A stretch of 64,000 nucleotides of DNA from JAZDFP01 sp043801445 (GTDB lineage: Bacteria > Planctomycetota > MHYJ01 > JACQXL01). The first letter of the stretch is position 1. Each line of letters opens with the position of its first letter. Positions 44,706 through 53,098 of the stretch are shown here, in pieces. The stretch is taken from contig JAZDMB010000057.1 in the NCBI GenBank assembly GCA_043801445.1, forward strand, positions 1 to 64,000. The letters run 5' to 3'. Both the position numbers and the translations under genes were made by a program. The notes beneath the pieces are model-generated. The model had not been told where the DNA came from. It worked only from the letters and a program-made list of their open reading frames with translations, and made no database searches.

Positions 44706-45980
44706 TCAATTTGATTTTGTATTTTTCAAGACAGGGAAACCATTAACCATCGTAAAAATACTCTCAGGTGTTTGTTCTATAAGATAAATAATAATCCGGT
44801 CTAATGATTTAGGAGAGAATGACTTTTTAATCGGGAATACCGCTATATCAGCGTCGTAACCTGGTTTTAAAACGCCGATTCTCTTTTCTAATCTTAATGT
44901 TTTTGCCCCGTTAACCGTTCCCATTTTGAATATCTCATTAGGAGTCAGCCCTTTAAAATTATTCCAGATAAAATTCATCTCTTTAAGAATACTCAGATCG
45001 CTGTTACTTCCCAAACTATCGGTCCCTAATGAAACATTAACTCCTGCTTTAAGCAATTTTCTAAAAGGGTGATTATGATGCCCAAAATAAGACTGGCTCT
45101 GAGGACAAAAAACAACACTGGAACCTGAATTACCAAGAAAATCCATATCACTTTTCGATAGATAATTACAATGAACAAAAAAGGAAGGTGGTTTGAGAAT
45201 ACCCAATTTCTTGAGATAAGCAACCGGCGAAAGTTTCGGATAAGACCAATTAGGAGTATCTCGACCGATTTTTTTAAGATAAGATAACATCTTCCCTTTA
45301 CCTGTTTTAAGAAACCCTACTTCTTCTTTTAATTCTGAAAGATGCGCTGATAAAAGGATATCCTCGCCACAAGCAAGCCCGAATAGCATTTTATATAATT
45401 CCGGTGAGACCGAATACGTTGAATGCGGTGCAATACCTATTTGTAATAGATTGTTATTTCCCCTTAAATAATTTCTAGCGTATTTTAAGGTATCTTTTGT
45501 CTTCAGGAAATTTCCCAGTGCCTGCATTCCGTCAAGAGCGACAATTTCCTCCAAGAGAAATCGCCGCAGGTGTGATTTGCGGTGAGTGTCCAATGTATGT
45601 CTGATATGAGTATGATCAACAACGGTCGTAATCCCATTTTGCGCACAGATGGCATAGCCATGAGTTATTATTTTGGCATAATCAGCCGGCGTCATTTTCT
45701 TTCGAAGAGCAATGATTCTTTGTGCCCACTCGGTAAATTGTTGAGGTGGTCTTACGGGCTTTTTAGAATAACCATAAAGTTCAGGACCTTCTAAATGAGT
45801 ATGCGTATTAATTAACCCTGCTGTTATAATGCTTTCTCCAAAATCGTATGTAGCTTTTTGTGATTGTTTTGGAGGTATACGTGAAATTTCCCTGATAAGT
45901 CCTTTTTCAATCTTGATGTAAGCATTCTCAAGAATGACATCCGGTGTACAAATAATATATTTTGCTTTAAGAGTTATCAT
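44706..45980 (-). CDS. Metal-dependent amidohydrolase (deaminase-like)
   Basis: 424 residues. The family is the ATZ/TRZ-cytosine deaminase group. THTHLEGPELYG supplies the HxH metal ligands (about 58-60); GIAPHSTYSVSPEL, LSAHLSELKEE and VHCNYLS give further ligands; SLGTDSLGSN gives the Asp. Substrate could be a purine-type compound (S-adenosylhomocysteine or aminofutalosine deaminase-like). Menaquinone genes are not nearby, so I leave it open. It precedes acsD with a 42-base gap. Confidence 0.8.
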   Translation of the reverse strand: MITLKAKYIICTPDVILENAYIKIEKGLIREISRIPPKQSQKATYDFGESIITAGLINTHTHLEGPELYGYSKKPVRPPQQFTEWAQRIIALRKKMTPADYAKIITHGYAICAQNGITTVVDHTHIRHTLDTHRKSHLRRFLLEEIVALDGMQALGNFLKTKDTLKYARNYLRGNNNLLQIGIAPHSTYSVSPELYKMLFGLACGEDILLSAHLSELKEEVGFLKTGKGKMLSYLKKIGRDTPNWSYPKLSPVAYLKKLGILKPPSFFVHCNYLSKSDMDFLGNSGSSVVFCPQSQSYFGHHNHPFRKLLKAGVNVSLGTDSLGSNSDLSILKEMNFIWNNFKGLTPNEIFKMGTVNGAKTLRLEKRIGVLKPGYDADIAVFPIKKSFSPKSLDRIIIYLIEQTPESIFTMVNGFPVLKNTKSN

Positions 45981-46068
45981 TATTTGATAAGCGTTAATTC
46001 ACCCTGAACGAAGTGAAGGGTCTCAAAACTGTGTTTGGTAAGATTCTTCGCTTCGCTCAGAATGACAC

Positions 46069-46091
46069 CGTTGAAGGATTTTTCAACGGTC
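46069..46091. repeat. Perfect ACCGTTGAA hairpin
   Basis: ACCGTTGAA and TTCAACGGT around a short loop, between lpxB and the amidohydrolase. The neighbouring CACCCTGAACGAAGTGAAGG and CTTCGCTTCGCTCAG words are a further dispersed repeat type, also near 35462-35540. Confidence 0.5.
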
Positions 46092-46096
46092 TCAAT

Positions 46097-47275
46097 TTAT
46101 ACTGCTTTATATAAACTATCGCCAACGGGGTAAAGCATTTCATGGATAATTTCTGCCGCTCGTTTAGAAGCACCCTGTAAGCCAAGTTTATTTCTGACTT
46201 CATCTAAATCCTGCCTCATTCGCGAGAGTTTATTAGTATCCAATAATGATATCACATTGTCGGCTATCTTGGCTGACGTGCAATCCTTCTGGATTAACTC
46301 CGGTACAATCTTCTTTTGAGCAATAATATTAACCATTGCATAATAAGGCGTCTTGATAAACGGAGCAAAAACTAATTCGGTCAAAAGAGGCACCTTGTAA
46401 ATAACTACCATCGGCGTCCTGAAAAGAACTGCCTCTATTGTTACGGTGCCGGAAACGGTTATTAAAATATCACTTGCAGAAATAACCTCATAAGTCCTGT
46501 TATAAAACGGCATAATAGGAACAGGTTTAACACTAATCATTTTATTAACAAGTTGAGGAGTAATATCAGGCGCGGCTGCCAAAATATACTTGATATCTTT
46601 ATTTTTATTAGAAATAATCCGGGCGGCTTTTTGCATTATGGGAAAATGGCGTTTGAATTCCGAAGGACGGCTACCCGGCAATAACCCAATGATAAAATCC
46701 TTTTTATCCAGTCCTAATGATTCTTTTGTCTGCTCCTTAGCAATGTTAGATACCTTGCGTCTTTCCATGACATCAAGCAATGGATGACCGACAAACTCCA
46801 CAGACACATTGAAACGTTGATAGAACTCCTTCTCGAACTCAAATATTACGATCATCTTATCAATATAGCGTTGAATAGTTTTGATTCGTCCCTTACGCCA
46901 TGCCCATATCTGCGGGCTAATATAATAAACTACAGGTATCTTATACTGTTTGGCTCTCTTGGCAAATCGCAGATTAAAATCAGGAAAGTCTATCAGGATA
47001 ACCATATCTGGACGCTCTTTTCTTAAAGAGGAAACTAATTTCCTGAAAATACGGCTAAAATGAACAATATTTACAAGAGGGTCAAGTCCTGTACCGGCAT
47101 GATGAGTAAGCGGTTCCAATAATCTTACTCCGGCGTCTTGCATTTTGACTCCGCCTAATCCAAAAAAACTAGGCGGTTCATCTTTTCCTGTAGCCAATGA
47201 TTTTATTGCCAAAACCAGATTACTGCCGTGTAAATCACCTGATGCTTCACCGGCAACAATGAGAATTTTTTTCAT
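46097..47275 (-). CDS. lpxB: Lipid-A-disaccharide synthase
   Basis: 392 residues. It joins UDP-diacylglucosamine and lipid X. The N-terminus IVAGEASGDLHG and FFGLGGVKMQDAG are typical, as are IDFPDFNLRFAK, YYISPQIWAWRKGRI, FEFEKEFY, FVGHPLLD, LLPGSRPSE and SGTVTIEAVLF. It proves an LPS-type outer membrane. The adjacent upstream Gfo/Idh gene may belong to the same lipid A unit. Confidence 0.96.
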   Translation of the reverse strand: MKKILIVAGEASGDLHGSNLVLAIKSLATGKDEPPSFFGLGGVKMQDAGVRLLEPLTHHAGTGLDPLVNIVHFSRIFRKLVSSLRKERPDMVILIDFPDFNLRFAKRAKQYKIPVVYYISPQIWAWRKGRIKTIQRYIDKMIVIFEFEKEFYQRFNVSVEFVGHPLLDVMERRKVSNIAKEQTKESLGLDKKDFIIGLLPGSRPSEFKRHFPIMQKAARIISNKNKDIKYILAAAPDITPQLVNKMISVKPVPIMPFYNRTYEVISASDILITVSGTVTIEAVLFRTPMVVIYKVPLLTELVFAPFIKTPYYAMVNIIAQKKIVPELIQKDCTSAKIADNVISLLDTNKLSRMRQDLDEVRNKLGLQGASKRAAEIIHEMLYPVGDSLYKAV

Positions 47276-47297
47276 CAGTCTAAAATGGAAGTGATAT

Positions 47298-48278
47298 TTA
47301 TTGTAATCTTGTTAATATCCTATGACAAACAGCTAAGGCATTTCTACCATCTTCTCCGCTGACCAAAGGTTTTTTAGTGTGCTGAATTGCCTCAATAAAT
47401 GCCAATAATTCTTTTTCCAATTGGTCATAAGAAGAAATCGCCAAGTTATTAACTTGAATAAATTTCTCAAGCATAAATTCCTTGGGGTTAAAAGGCGAAG
47501 GAAAAGCAGGTTTTTGCCCGAGTGATGATAAGGTGCCTTTTTTCTGATAAACACATGCCGTTTTTTCAGCGAAATCAATAGAAACATAATTCTTATCCGT
47601 AAAAATCCTCATCTTTCGCATTGCTTTATCAGATGCCCTTGAGGCAGTTAAATTTACAACGCATCCTGATTCGAATAAAATACGAACATTAGCAAGGTCT
47701 ATTTTATCGGAAATAACCTTAACGCCAATAGCATCAATTCGTTTAATAGGTGATTTAACTATAGACAGCACTATATCAACATCATGTATCATCAAATCAA
47801 GTATAACATCAATATCCACTGAACGGAACGAGAAAGAACTCAGACGATGACATTCAATAAATCTCGGGTTTTGAATATAATCTTTAGCGTCAACGAATGC
47901 CGGATTAAACCGTTCAATATGGCCCACCTGTAAAACAACTTTATGTTTTTGGGCAAGAGAAACCAATTTATTTGCCTGAGAAAGTGTTGTGCTGATAGGC
48001 TTCTCAATAAAGGTATGAATACCACGAGAAATAGTCTCTTTGGCTATCTGATAATGAACCGAAGTCGGGGTAGCAATACTAACCGCATCTATTTCTTTTA
48101 ACAAAGGTTTATAATCAGTATATGCTTTAGTGTGATAGAGACGGGCAATTTCCTGAGATTGAACAGTATTACTATCGACTACGCCAGCGAGTGTTACATC
48201 TTTAAATTGAGAAAAGAACTTGGCATGGTTCTTTCCTAAATGACCAACGCCGATTACAGCAACTTTAATATTTGACAT
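47298..48278 (-). CDS. Gfo/Idh/MocA-family oxidoreductase
   Basis: 326 residues. Rossmann motif VAVIGVGHLGKNHAKFF, then DAVSIATPTSVHYQIA and the signature EKPIS, with HIERFNPA and MIHDVDIVLSIV in the substrate domain. It directly precedes lpxB. In several phyla this pairing marks a UDP-GlcNAc 3-dehydrogenase (GnnA-type) supplying GlcNAc3N for lipid A, which I consider the best guess. No GnnB-like aminotransferase is seen in the window. Confidence 0.82.
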   Translation of the reverse strand: MSNIKVAVIGVGHLGKNHAKFFSQFKDVTLAGVVDSNTVQSQEIARLYHTKAYTDYKPLLKEIDAVSIATPTSVHYQIAKETISRGIHTFIEKPISTTLSQANKLVSLAQKHKVVLQVGHIERFNPAFVDAKDYIQNPRFIECHRLSSFSFRSVDIDVILDLMIHDVDIVLSIVKSPIKRIDAIGVKVISDKIDLANVRILFESGCVVNLTASRASDKAMRKMRIFTDKNYVSIDFAEKTACVYQKKGTLSSLGQKPAFPSPFNPKEFMLEKFIQVNNLAISSYDQLEKELLAFIEAIQHTKKPLVSGEDGRNALAVCHRILTRLQ

Positions 48279-48350
48279 AAAAAGTCTAAAGAGTCTAGGA
48301 AGTCTAAAGAGCCTAACGAATCTGACTCCATAGACTCTAAAGACTATTTA

Positions 48351-49454
48351 TTATGCTTTTTTACCAGCCACAAATCGGCTTTCTAATTTCTTCATTACCT
48401 TAGGCATTGTGGTATATTCCATTTCACCCAGAGGTAATCTATGCGGTTCAAAAGGTCCGTGGCGTCTAAAGTATTCACCGACTTGGTTAGCTTGTTTTCT
48501 GGTTTCGTTAAAACTTATATCATCAAACATATCACGCGGACCGACTAATTTACCATCCGCGAGCTGGAATCCGGCGCAGATTACCCTGGTCGGACCATCA
48601 AACCTAGTTGGAGTCGCATCCTTGAAGCTGACCGGCATAATCGGACCCTGGTGAGACCCTCGCATCCAGCCCGGAACTATAAACGGGAATGAAAAAGCCT
48701 CTAAAACTTCGCCCACGGCCGGAAATCCGCTCTGGGAGCGGACAATCAGTACCGGATCATCTTTGCCGACATATTCTCCGGCAATAAGCGAAAGTTTCTG
48801 GGTTGACGCCACAGCGGCTATTTCGTTATCTGTCTTCCTGAATATTTTACTGACCATGTAATGATTGGTAGCGCCGAGGAATACCAGAAGATCATAAATC
48901 TCTTCCGGACAAGAAAGGGTTATGGATTTATTTTCGTAAACATCCAGTATCTCAAATTTAAAGCCGTCGTGAATCTTAGGATCAATCACCAAACCAGCCG
49001 TAGTGAATGGGTCGGCAAACATCCGATAAAGCGGAAAATTCCAGGCTCCCGGAGATGTTTTATCAGCCATAAATATTAAAATCGGCTCTGAGATTCGTTC
49101 CATAATCTCCATCTCTGCAACACCCGGCCCCATTCCTTTAACATTACCGCTGAAAGCATCGGCTAAAAGGTCTTGTCCGGCGCCATAGAGTTTTAGTTTC
49201 TTGGCAACCTCTGTCCCGGATTCAAAAGTCTCCCATGCCAACTTATGAATCTTTTCGTTATCCACACCCAAACGATGAGTCATTATCAACTCTAAATCAT
49301 CTCCACAAGAAGTAATATAAAAATCTATGAGCGGCACCTTGGTTTTCTTTAGCGATTCCTGAGCCGATTCAATTAGTGCCGGATGCATTGCCGAGTGCCC
49401 GATATAACCACCGATATCCGCTTTAATCACACTAATTGTAGTTTTCTGCGGCAT
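48351..49454 (-). CDS. Fructose-1,6-bisphosphate aldolase/phosphatase (class V)
   Basis: 367 residues. This archaeal-type bifunctional enzyme runs aldolase and FBP phosphatase steps one way, towards gluconeogenesis. Landmarks are VIKADIGGYIGHS, TSCGDDLELIMTH (metal Asp cluster), AGQDLLADAFSGN, GPGVAEMEI, DKTSPGAWNFP, YVGKDDPV, PGWMRGSHQGP and DGPTRVICAGFQLADGKL. It is found in autotrophs and deep-branching lineages. With acsD and fhs it suggests sugar synthesis from C1/C2 units. AGAGAGG precedes the ATG. Confidence 0.96.
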   Translation of the reverse strand: MPQKTTISVIKADIGGYIGHSAMHPALIESAQESLKKTKVPLIDFYITSCGDDLELIMTHRLGVDNEKIHKLAWETFESGTEVAKKLKLYGAGQDLLADAFSGNVKGMGPGVAEMEIMERISEPILIFMADKTSPGAWNFPLYRMFADPFTTAGLVIDPKIHDGFKFEILDVYENKSITLSCPEEIYDLLVFLGATNHYMVSKIFRKTDNEIAAVASTQKLSLIAGEYVGKDDPVLIVRSQSGFPAVGEVLEAFSFPFIVPGWMRGSHQGPIMPVSFKDATPTRFDGPTRVICAGFQLADGKLVGPRDMFDDISFNETRKQANQVGEYFRRHGPFEPHRLPLGEMEYTTMPKVMKKLESRFVAGKKA

Positions 49455-49567
49455 ACTAACCTCTCTTTCTTGTTTTCAACATTTCGTATTACTCGTGCTT
49501 CGTAGCGTACTACGCAGAGTAGCATAACGCTTCGCTGAGCATGGTCAGATTACACCCAAATCTTATA

Positions 49568-50149
49568 TTATTTAATTTTCTTCTTTTCCTCCAGTTTTTT
49601 CAGGAATTTTCCAAGACCTTCTTTCTGCTGTGGTATTGGAATCAAATCAATCGCCTTACGGGAATATTCTATCGCTTCGTCAATTCTGCCGAGACGGTCA
49701 AGAGTAACTGCTGCGTTATGATAGTGTTGATAATCTTTAGGGGCTAAATCAATCAAAGCAAAATTCACTTTGAGAGAATCCTCAAATCTATTCTGATTAA
49801 AATATTCTTCACCTACCTTAACAAATTCATGGCGAACGGTTTTCTCATCTAAATGATAAGCTTTTTTATATACTTCAATAGCTTTGTCGAGCTGGTCTGT
49901 TTGACAATAGACTTTACCCAGAGAAAGATATGCATCTACCAATTGGTTATCTTCTTTTTGTACTTTGTCTATGCCTTGTTTAAAGTTAACTATTTCGTTT
50001 TCTAACGATTTAACCTTTTGACTTAATTGAGATTTCTCATCTTCCAATAATTTAATTCTATTCCGTATACTTACCTGTATCACCGCCAATCCCGCAATCA
50101 ATCCTGCGAGAATCACTACCTTTATTATTGTTATCAGTTTTTTCCCCAT
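49568..50149 (-). CDS. Membrane-anchored TPR protein
   Basis: 193 residues. An N-terminal membrane helix (about 5-25, ITIIKVVILAGLIAGLAVI) precedes a coiled-coil stretch (KLLEDEKSQLSQKVKSLEN). At least three TPR repeats follow, for example AYLSLGKVYCQTDQLDKAIEVYKKA and NAAVTLDRLGRIDEAIEYSRKA. It is probably a periplasmic scaffold or assembly factor. No specific partner is visible. Confidence 0.75.
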   Translation of the reverse strand: MGKKLITIIKVVILAGLIAGLAVIQVSIRNRIKLLEDEKSQLSQKVKSLENEIVNFKQGIDKVQKEDNQLVDAYLSLGKVYCQTDQLDKAIEVYKKAYHLDEKTVRHEFVKVGEEYFNQNRFEDSLKVNFALIDLAPKDYQHYHNAAVTLDRLGRIDEAIEYSRKAIDLIPIPQQKEGLGKFLKKLEEKKKIK

Positions 50150-50223
50150 ATTTCCTTCTTTCGTATGTTTAAATTACCCTGCTCATAAAATATGGGCTGG
50201 GTGAAATCTGCGGCTGATTTTTC

Positions 50224-50252
50224 TTGACAAATAAGTTCCCTGCTATCATAAT
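50224..50252 (+). promoter_or_regulatory. Promoter of the TPR lipoprotein gene
   Basis: TTGACA at 50224-50229 and CATAAT at 50247-50252 are separated by 17 bases, about 40 bases upstream of the ATG at 50294. Confidence 0.6.
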
Positions 50253-50293
50253 ATTATAGAAACATAAAAGCAATAAAGAAAGGAGTAAAAAAT

Positions 50294-50869
50294 ATGAGGA
50301 AATCCCTAATATTAATATCGGCATTAGCACTTCTTGGAGGGCTGAGTATTCTTTCCTGCCAGTCTAAAACAAGCGTCAATGCTCCCGATAACACCAATAA
50401 AGAATGCCCTATGAAAAAGGCAGACAAAACCTGCACCTGTAATGAACATGAAGGCAAAGGCCTCTGCTCTACCTGCCAGGAAAATCAGAAAAAAGTAATA
50501 GAAGGATTTGAGGAACTCAATGAAAAAGTCGTTGATTGTCTGCAGGCAGGCAATTATGACAAAGCTCTTGAAACCATCCAGGTAATGAACAATAAATTTC
50601 CTGCGAATCCACTTGTCCTTTATAATATGACCTGTGTTTACTCTTTAATGAATAAACCGGAAATCGCTATTCCTTGTCTTCGTGACGCCGTAAAATGCGG
50701 CTGGAAGAATTGGAAATATATGGATGATGATGCTGACCTTGATAATATCAAGGATAAAGATGACTATAAAAAAATCAGGGACGAATTAAAAAAGAGCTCT
50801 CCTGACGATTCAGATGAAAATTCCGATGATGATTCTGGTGATGATTTTGAGGACGATTCGGGTGAATAA
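50294..50869 (+). CDS. Cys-rich TPR lipoprotein with acidic tail
   Basis: 191 residues. GAAAGGAG lies 9 bases before the ATG. The lipobox is LSILSC (Cys22). Residues about 38-60 are cysteine-rich (ECPMKKADKTCTCNE, GLCSTCQEN) and could bind metal or form disulfides. A TPR-type pair follows (NYDKALETIQVMNNKFPANP, NMTCVYSLMNKPEIAIPCL). The last 30 residues are mostly Asp/Glu/Ser (DDSGDDFEDDSGE). Possibly a periplasmic scaffold or cation-binding protein; unknown. Confidence 0.72.
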   Translation: MRKSLILISALALLGGLSILSCQSKTSVNAPDNTNKECPMKKADKTCTCNEHEGKGLCSTCQENQKKVIEGFEELNEKVVDCLQAGNYDKALETIQVMNNKFPANPLVLYNMTCVYSLMNKPEIAIPCLRDAVKCGWKNWKYMDDDADLDNIKDKDDYKKIRDELKKSSPDDSDENSDDDSGDDFEDDSGE

Positions 50870-50945
50870 CATAAAATAATCACCGCAGAGTTCACGGAGA
50901 AAAATAATAATTTTATAAGGAGACCAGGAAAACTTCGTAACTTCT

Positions 50946-51019
50946 GCCACGAAGGCACAAAGACACCAAGAACAAGAATAAATTGGGTTTTTTTCTTTGT
51001 GTCTTAGTGTCTTGGTGGC
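50946..51019. repeat. CACAAAG inverted repeat
   Basis: GCCACGAAGGCACAAAGACAC pairs imperfectly with GTGTCTTAGTGTCTTGGTGGC. It lies just upstream of the SRP RNA gene. Confidence 0.65.
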
Positions 51020-51052
51020 TAATCTTATACTTTCCTATACTATTAAAAAATC

Positions 51053-51339
51053 GGTTGCGCTAAGCGGGGAATTAGCGGTGCCTCGAAGTCTCGTAAGGGA
51101 TGGACCTGCAATCCGCTATAGCAGGGCTGAATTCCACTTAGAGATATTGTTTTTTTATGACACTCTTTAGGCAAGTGGCGTTGAAAGCTTGGCCCTATGC
51201 AATAAGCAGAGTAGTATAACCCCGCCAGGTCCGGAAGGAAGCAACGGTCCCTATTGTGTTTATGTGCCGTAGGAATACCTGGCCGGAGCCGGCTACTTAA
51301 AGAGATTATAAGGGTCAATACGAAGAGTGGTGCGCAACC
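51053..51339 (+). ncRNA. ffs: Signal recognition particle RNA, large bacterial type
   Basis: About 287 bases. The ends pair as GGTTGCGC/GCGCAACC, followed by TTTTATTT. The Alu-domain start GCGGGGAATTAGCGGTGCC and CCTGCAATCCGCT are clear. The S-domain tetraloop region GTCCGGAAGGAAGCAAC is diagnostic of SRP RNA (Ffh-binding helix 8). The long form with an Alu domain is the Bacillus/Clostridium-type architecture, less expected in a Gram-negative. It lies between the TPR lipoprotein and the M42 peptidase. Confidence 0.95.
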
Positions 51340-51396
51340 TTTTATTTCAATCCGTATGGGCATAGGCGAATGTCTCACGAATTTCCCAATATATCA

Positions 51397-51440
51397 AACA
51401 CGAATTAAACGAATATTACGAATGACACGAATATTCGTGT
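51397..51440. repeat. ACACGAAT inverted repeat
   Basis: AACACGAATTAAACGAAT faces CACGAATATTCGTGTG; it follows the SRP RNA. A CCCGCCTG-type palindrome (51525-51552) lies 85 bases further on. Confidence 0.5.
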
Positions 51441-51524
51441 GATTAGTTTTACCAGTTCCGGGTTCTCGCTCAGAGAACCCGTTCACCCCCCGCGGGGGGT
51501 CAAGGGTTCGTAGAGTTAGTACTA

Positions 51525-51552
51525 CCTGCCCGACTGGACCAGGTCAGGCGGG
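51525..51552. repeat. CCTGCCCG/CAGGCGGG palindrome
   Basis: CCTGCCCGACTGGACC and GGTCAGGCGGG form a dyad upstream of the M42 peptidase, in the inverse orientation of the copies at 23084 and 33766. Confidence 0.65.
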
Positions 51553-51620
51553 TTCGTGTTTATCGTTTCTATATGTGATTTTACTTTAATGGTATCCCCG
51601 GAATTAAAAGAGTTAAATAA

Positions 51621-52817
51621 ATGAACAACTCAAGTTTTTCAGACCGATGTCTTCGGATTACCGCCGAAGTGCTGAATAATCCCACCGCCCCATTGCGCGA
51701 AGAAATGATACAGGCTTACCTGCGTGAGTTCGTCCGCAAACGTCCCGCATTAACTCTATGCGAAGACCGCGCCGGAAATATAGTAATCCAATACACCTCG
51801 CGTGGGGCAAGCAAGAATACGCCGCTCCGATGCTTCACACCCTCTCTTTCCGGGTGTCAACGAACGGAGCGTCCCGAACGAAGCATCGGGACGCTGGTTA
51901 TGGTGGCGCATATGGACCATCCGGGTTTCTGGGTAGAAAAAGTTGCGGGCAACGCCGTAAAACTGGTTTTCAAGGGCGGTGTCGGCAAACCGCACGCCCG
52001 CGTTGGAACCAGAATAAAGTTTTTCGAAACCGGCCGGAGCGAACCGATAGGCTCCGGACGACTGCTAACAACACACTGCAGGAAAGGTAATCTATTCTCG
52101 GCAACTGCTCTAATCGTTAACGGCACTGCCCTTGCAGGAGGCATTGCGATGTGGGATTTACCGTCCTATGAAATTCGCAATGGGTTAATCATCTCGCGGG
52201 TGTGCGACGACCTGATTGGAGTAGCGGCGTCATTGTGCACGTTGAACGAACTCGCTCGGCTCAAGCCGGCCGGCGTCACGGTGCAAGGACTGTTCACCCG
52301 CTCAGAAGAGATTGGATTCATGGGCGCGTTAGAAGCCATTCGCTTAAAAACTGTGCCTAAAAACGCGACTGTATTGTCTTTGGAAACCTCCAAAGCGCTG
52401 GCTAATGCCCCGCAAGGCAACGGTGTTATTCTCCGGGTCGGCGACCGCGCCAGTATCTTTAACCCTGACATGACCGACGCCCTGTGGCAGGTTGCCGGAC
52501 AATTGGCAAAAAAGGACCGCACATTCAAATGCCAGCGTCGACTGATGGATGGAGGAACATGCGAGGCTACCGTATTCTGCGCAACGGGCTATCGCGCCTC
52601 GGGTTTGGCTGTGCCTCTTGGAAACTACCACAATCAGGCATTTGATGCCCGCCATCGTCCGCAGATAGGCGCGGAAACGGTAAATGTCGATGATTTCATT
52701 TGCGAAATCCGACTGCTGGTCGAATTAGCATTACATCCGCAGAACCAAAGAAAACCAACCGGATTGCCGACGTGGTTAAAAACACGGATGCAAAAAGCGC
52801 GGCACGCCCTTAGCTAA
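51621..52817 (+). CDS. M42-family aminopeptidase with an in-frame insertion
   Basis: 398 residues against the usual 340-360. Family motifs are VMVAHMDHPGF (metal His/Asp), DDLIGVAASL, TRSEEIGFMGA (catalytic Glu pair), LSLETSKA and MDGGTCEATVF. It is a zinc/cobalt aminopeptidase of the tetrahedral M42 type, possibly a deblocking enzyme. Residues about 67-92 (PLRCFTPSLSGCQRTERPER) are encoded by a palindromic repeat between GNIVIQY and TLVMVAHM, which are normally nearly adjacent. The third-position GC is higher than in the neighbours and continues in the ATPase downstream. Confidence 0.85.
   Translation: MNNSSFSDRCLRITAEVLNNPTAPLREEMIQAYLREFVRKRPALTLCEDRAGNIVIQYTSRGASKNTPLRCFTPSLSGCQRTERPERSIGTLVMVAHMDHPGFWVEKVAGNAVKLVFKGGVGKPHARVGTRIKFFETGRSEPIGSGRLLTTHCRKGNLFSATALIVNGTALAGGIAMWDLPSYEIRNGLIISRVCDDLIGVAASLCTLNELARLKPAGVTVQGLFTRSEEIGFMGALEAIRLKTVPKNATVLSLETSKALANAPQGNGVILRVGDRASIFNPDMTDALWQVAGQLAKKDRTFKCQRRLMDGGTCEATVFCATGYRASGLAVPLGNYHNQAFDARHRPQIGAETVNVDDFICEIRLLVELALHPQNQRKPTGLPTWLKTRMQKARHALS
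51821..51895. repeat. Palindromic insertion inside the M42 peptidase gene
   Basis: CCGCTCCGATGCTTC faces GAAGCATCGGGACGC, with GGAGCGTCCCG in the middle and a CACCC/GGGTG hairpin nested. It is the same family as 2686-2740. It stays in frame. Confidence 0.7.
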
Positions 52818-53098
52818 TCCCGTATCAGTCAAACCCGCCAGAACAAGTCTTTCGAGCAGGTAGAACACGGAAAAATAAAACACCAATTAGGCAAACAAGA
52901 TTTCACCAAGTAGGTAAACAGATTAGCACAAGAATAATCTGGTAGAAATCTCGTTTACCTACTTGCTGTTAATCTGTGGTTAAAAATCTGCGTCCCATTA
53001 TATTTAGAGTAACGAATTCCGAATAACTAAAAGATTTATTTGCCAGAATGGAAATAATATATTAGTGTAATCAACAAGAAAAGTGAGTATTGCACCTT
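52818..53098. other. Intergenic region upstream of the P-type ATPase
   Basis: It holds a degenerate CCCGCC/GAGCAGG palindrome (52833-52860) and an inverted CACCAAGTAGGTAAACAGATT/GTTTACCTACTTG repeat (about 52910-52970). No gene seen. Confidence 0.5.
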
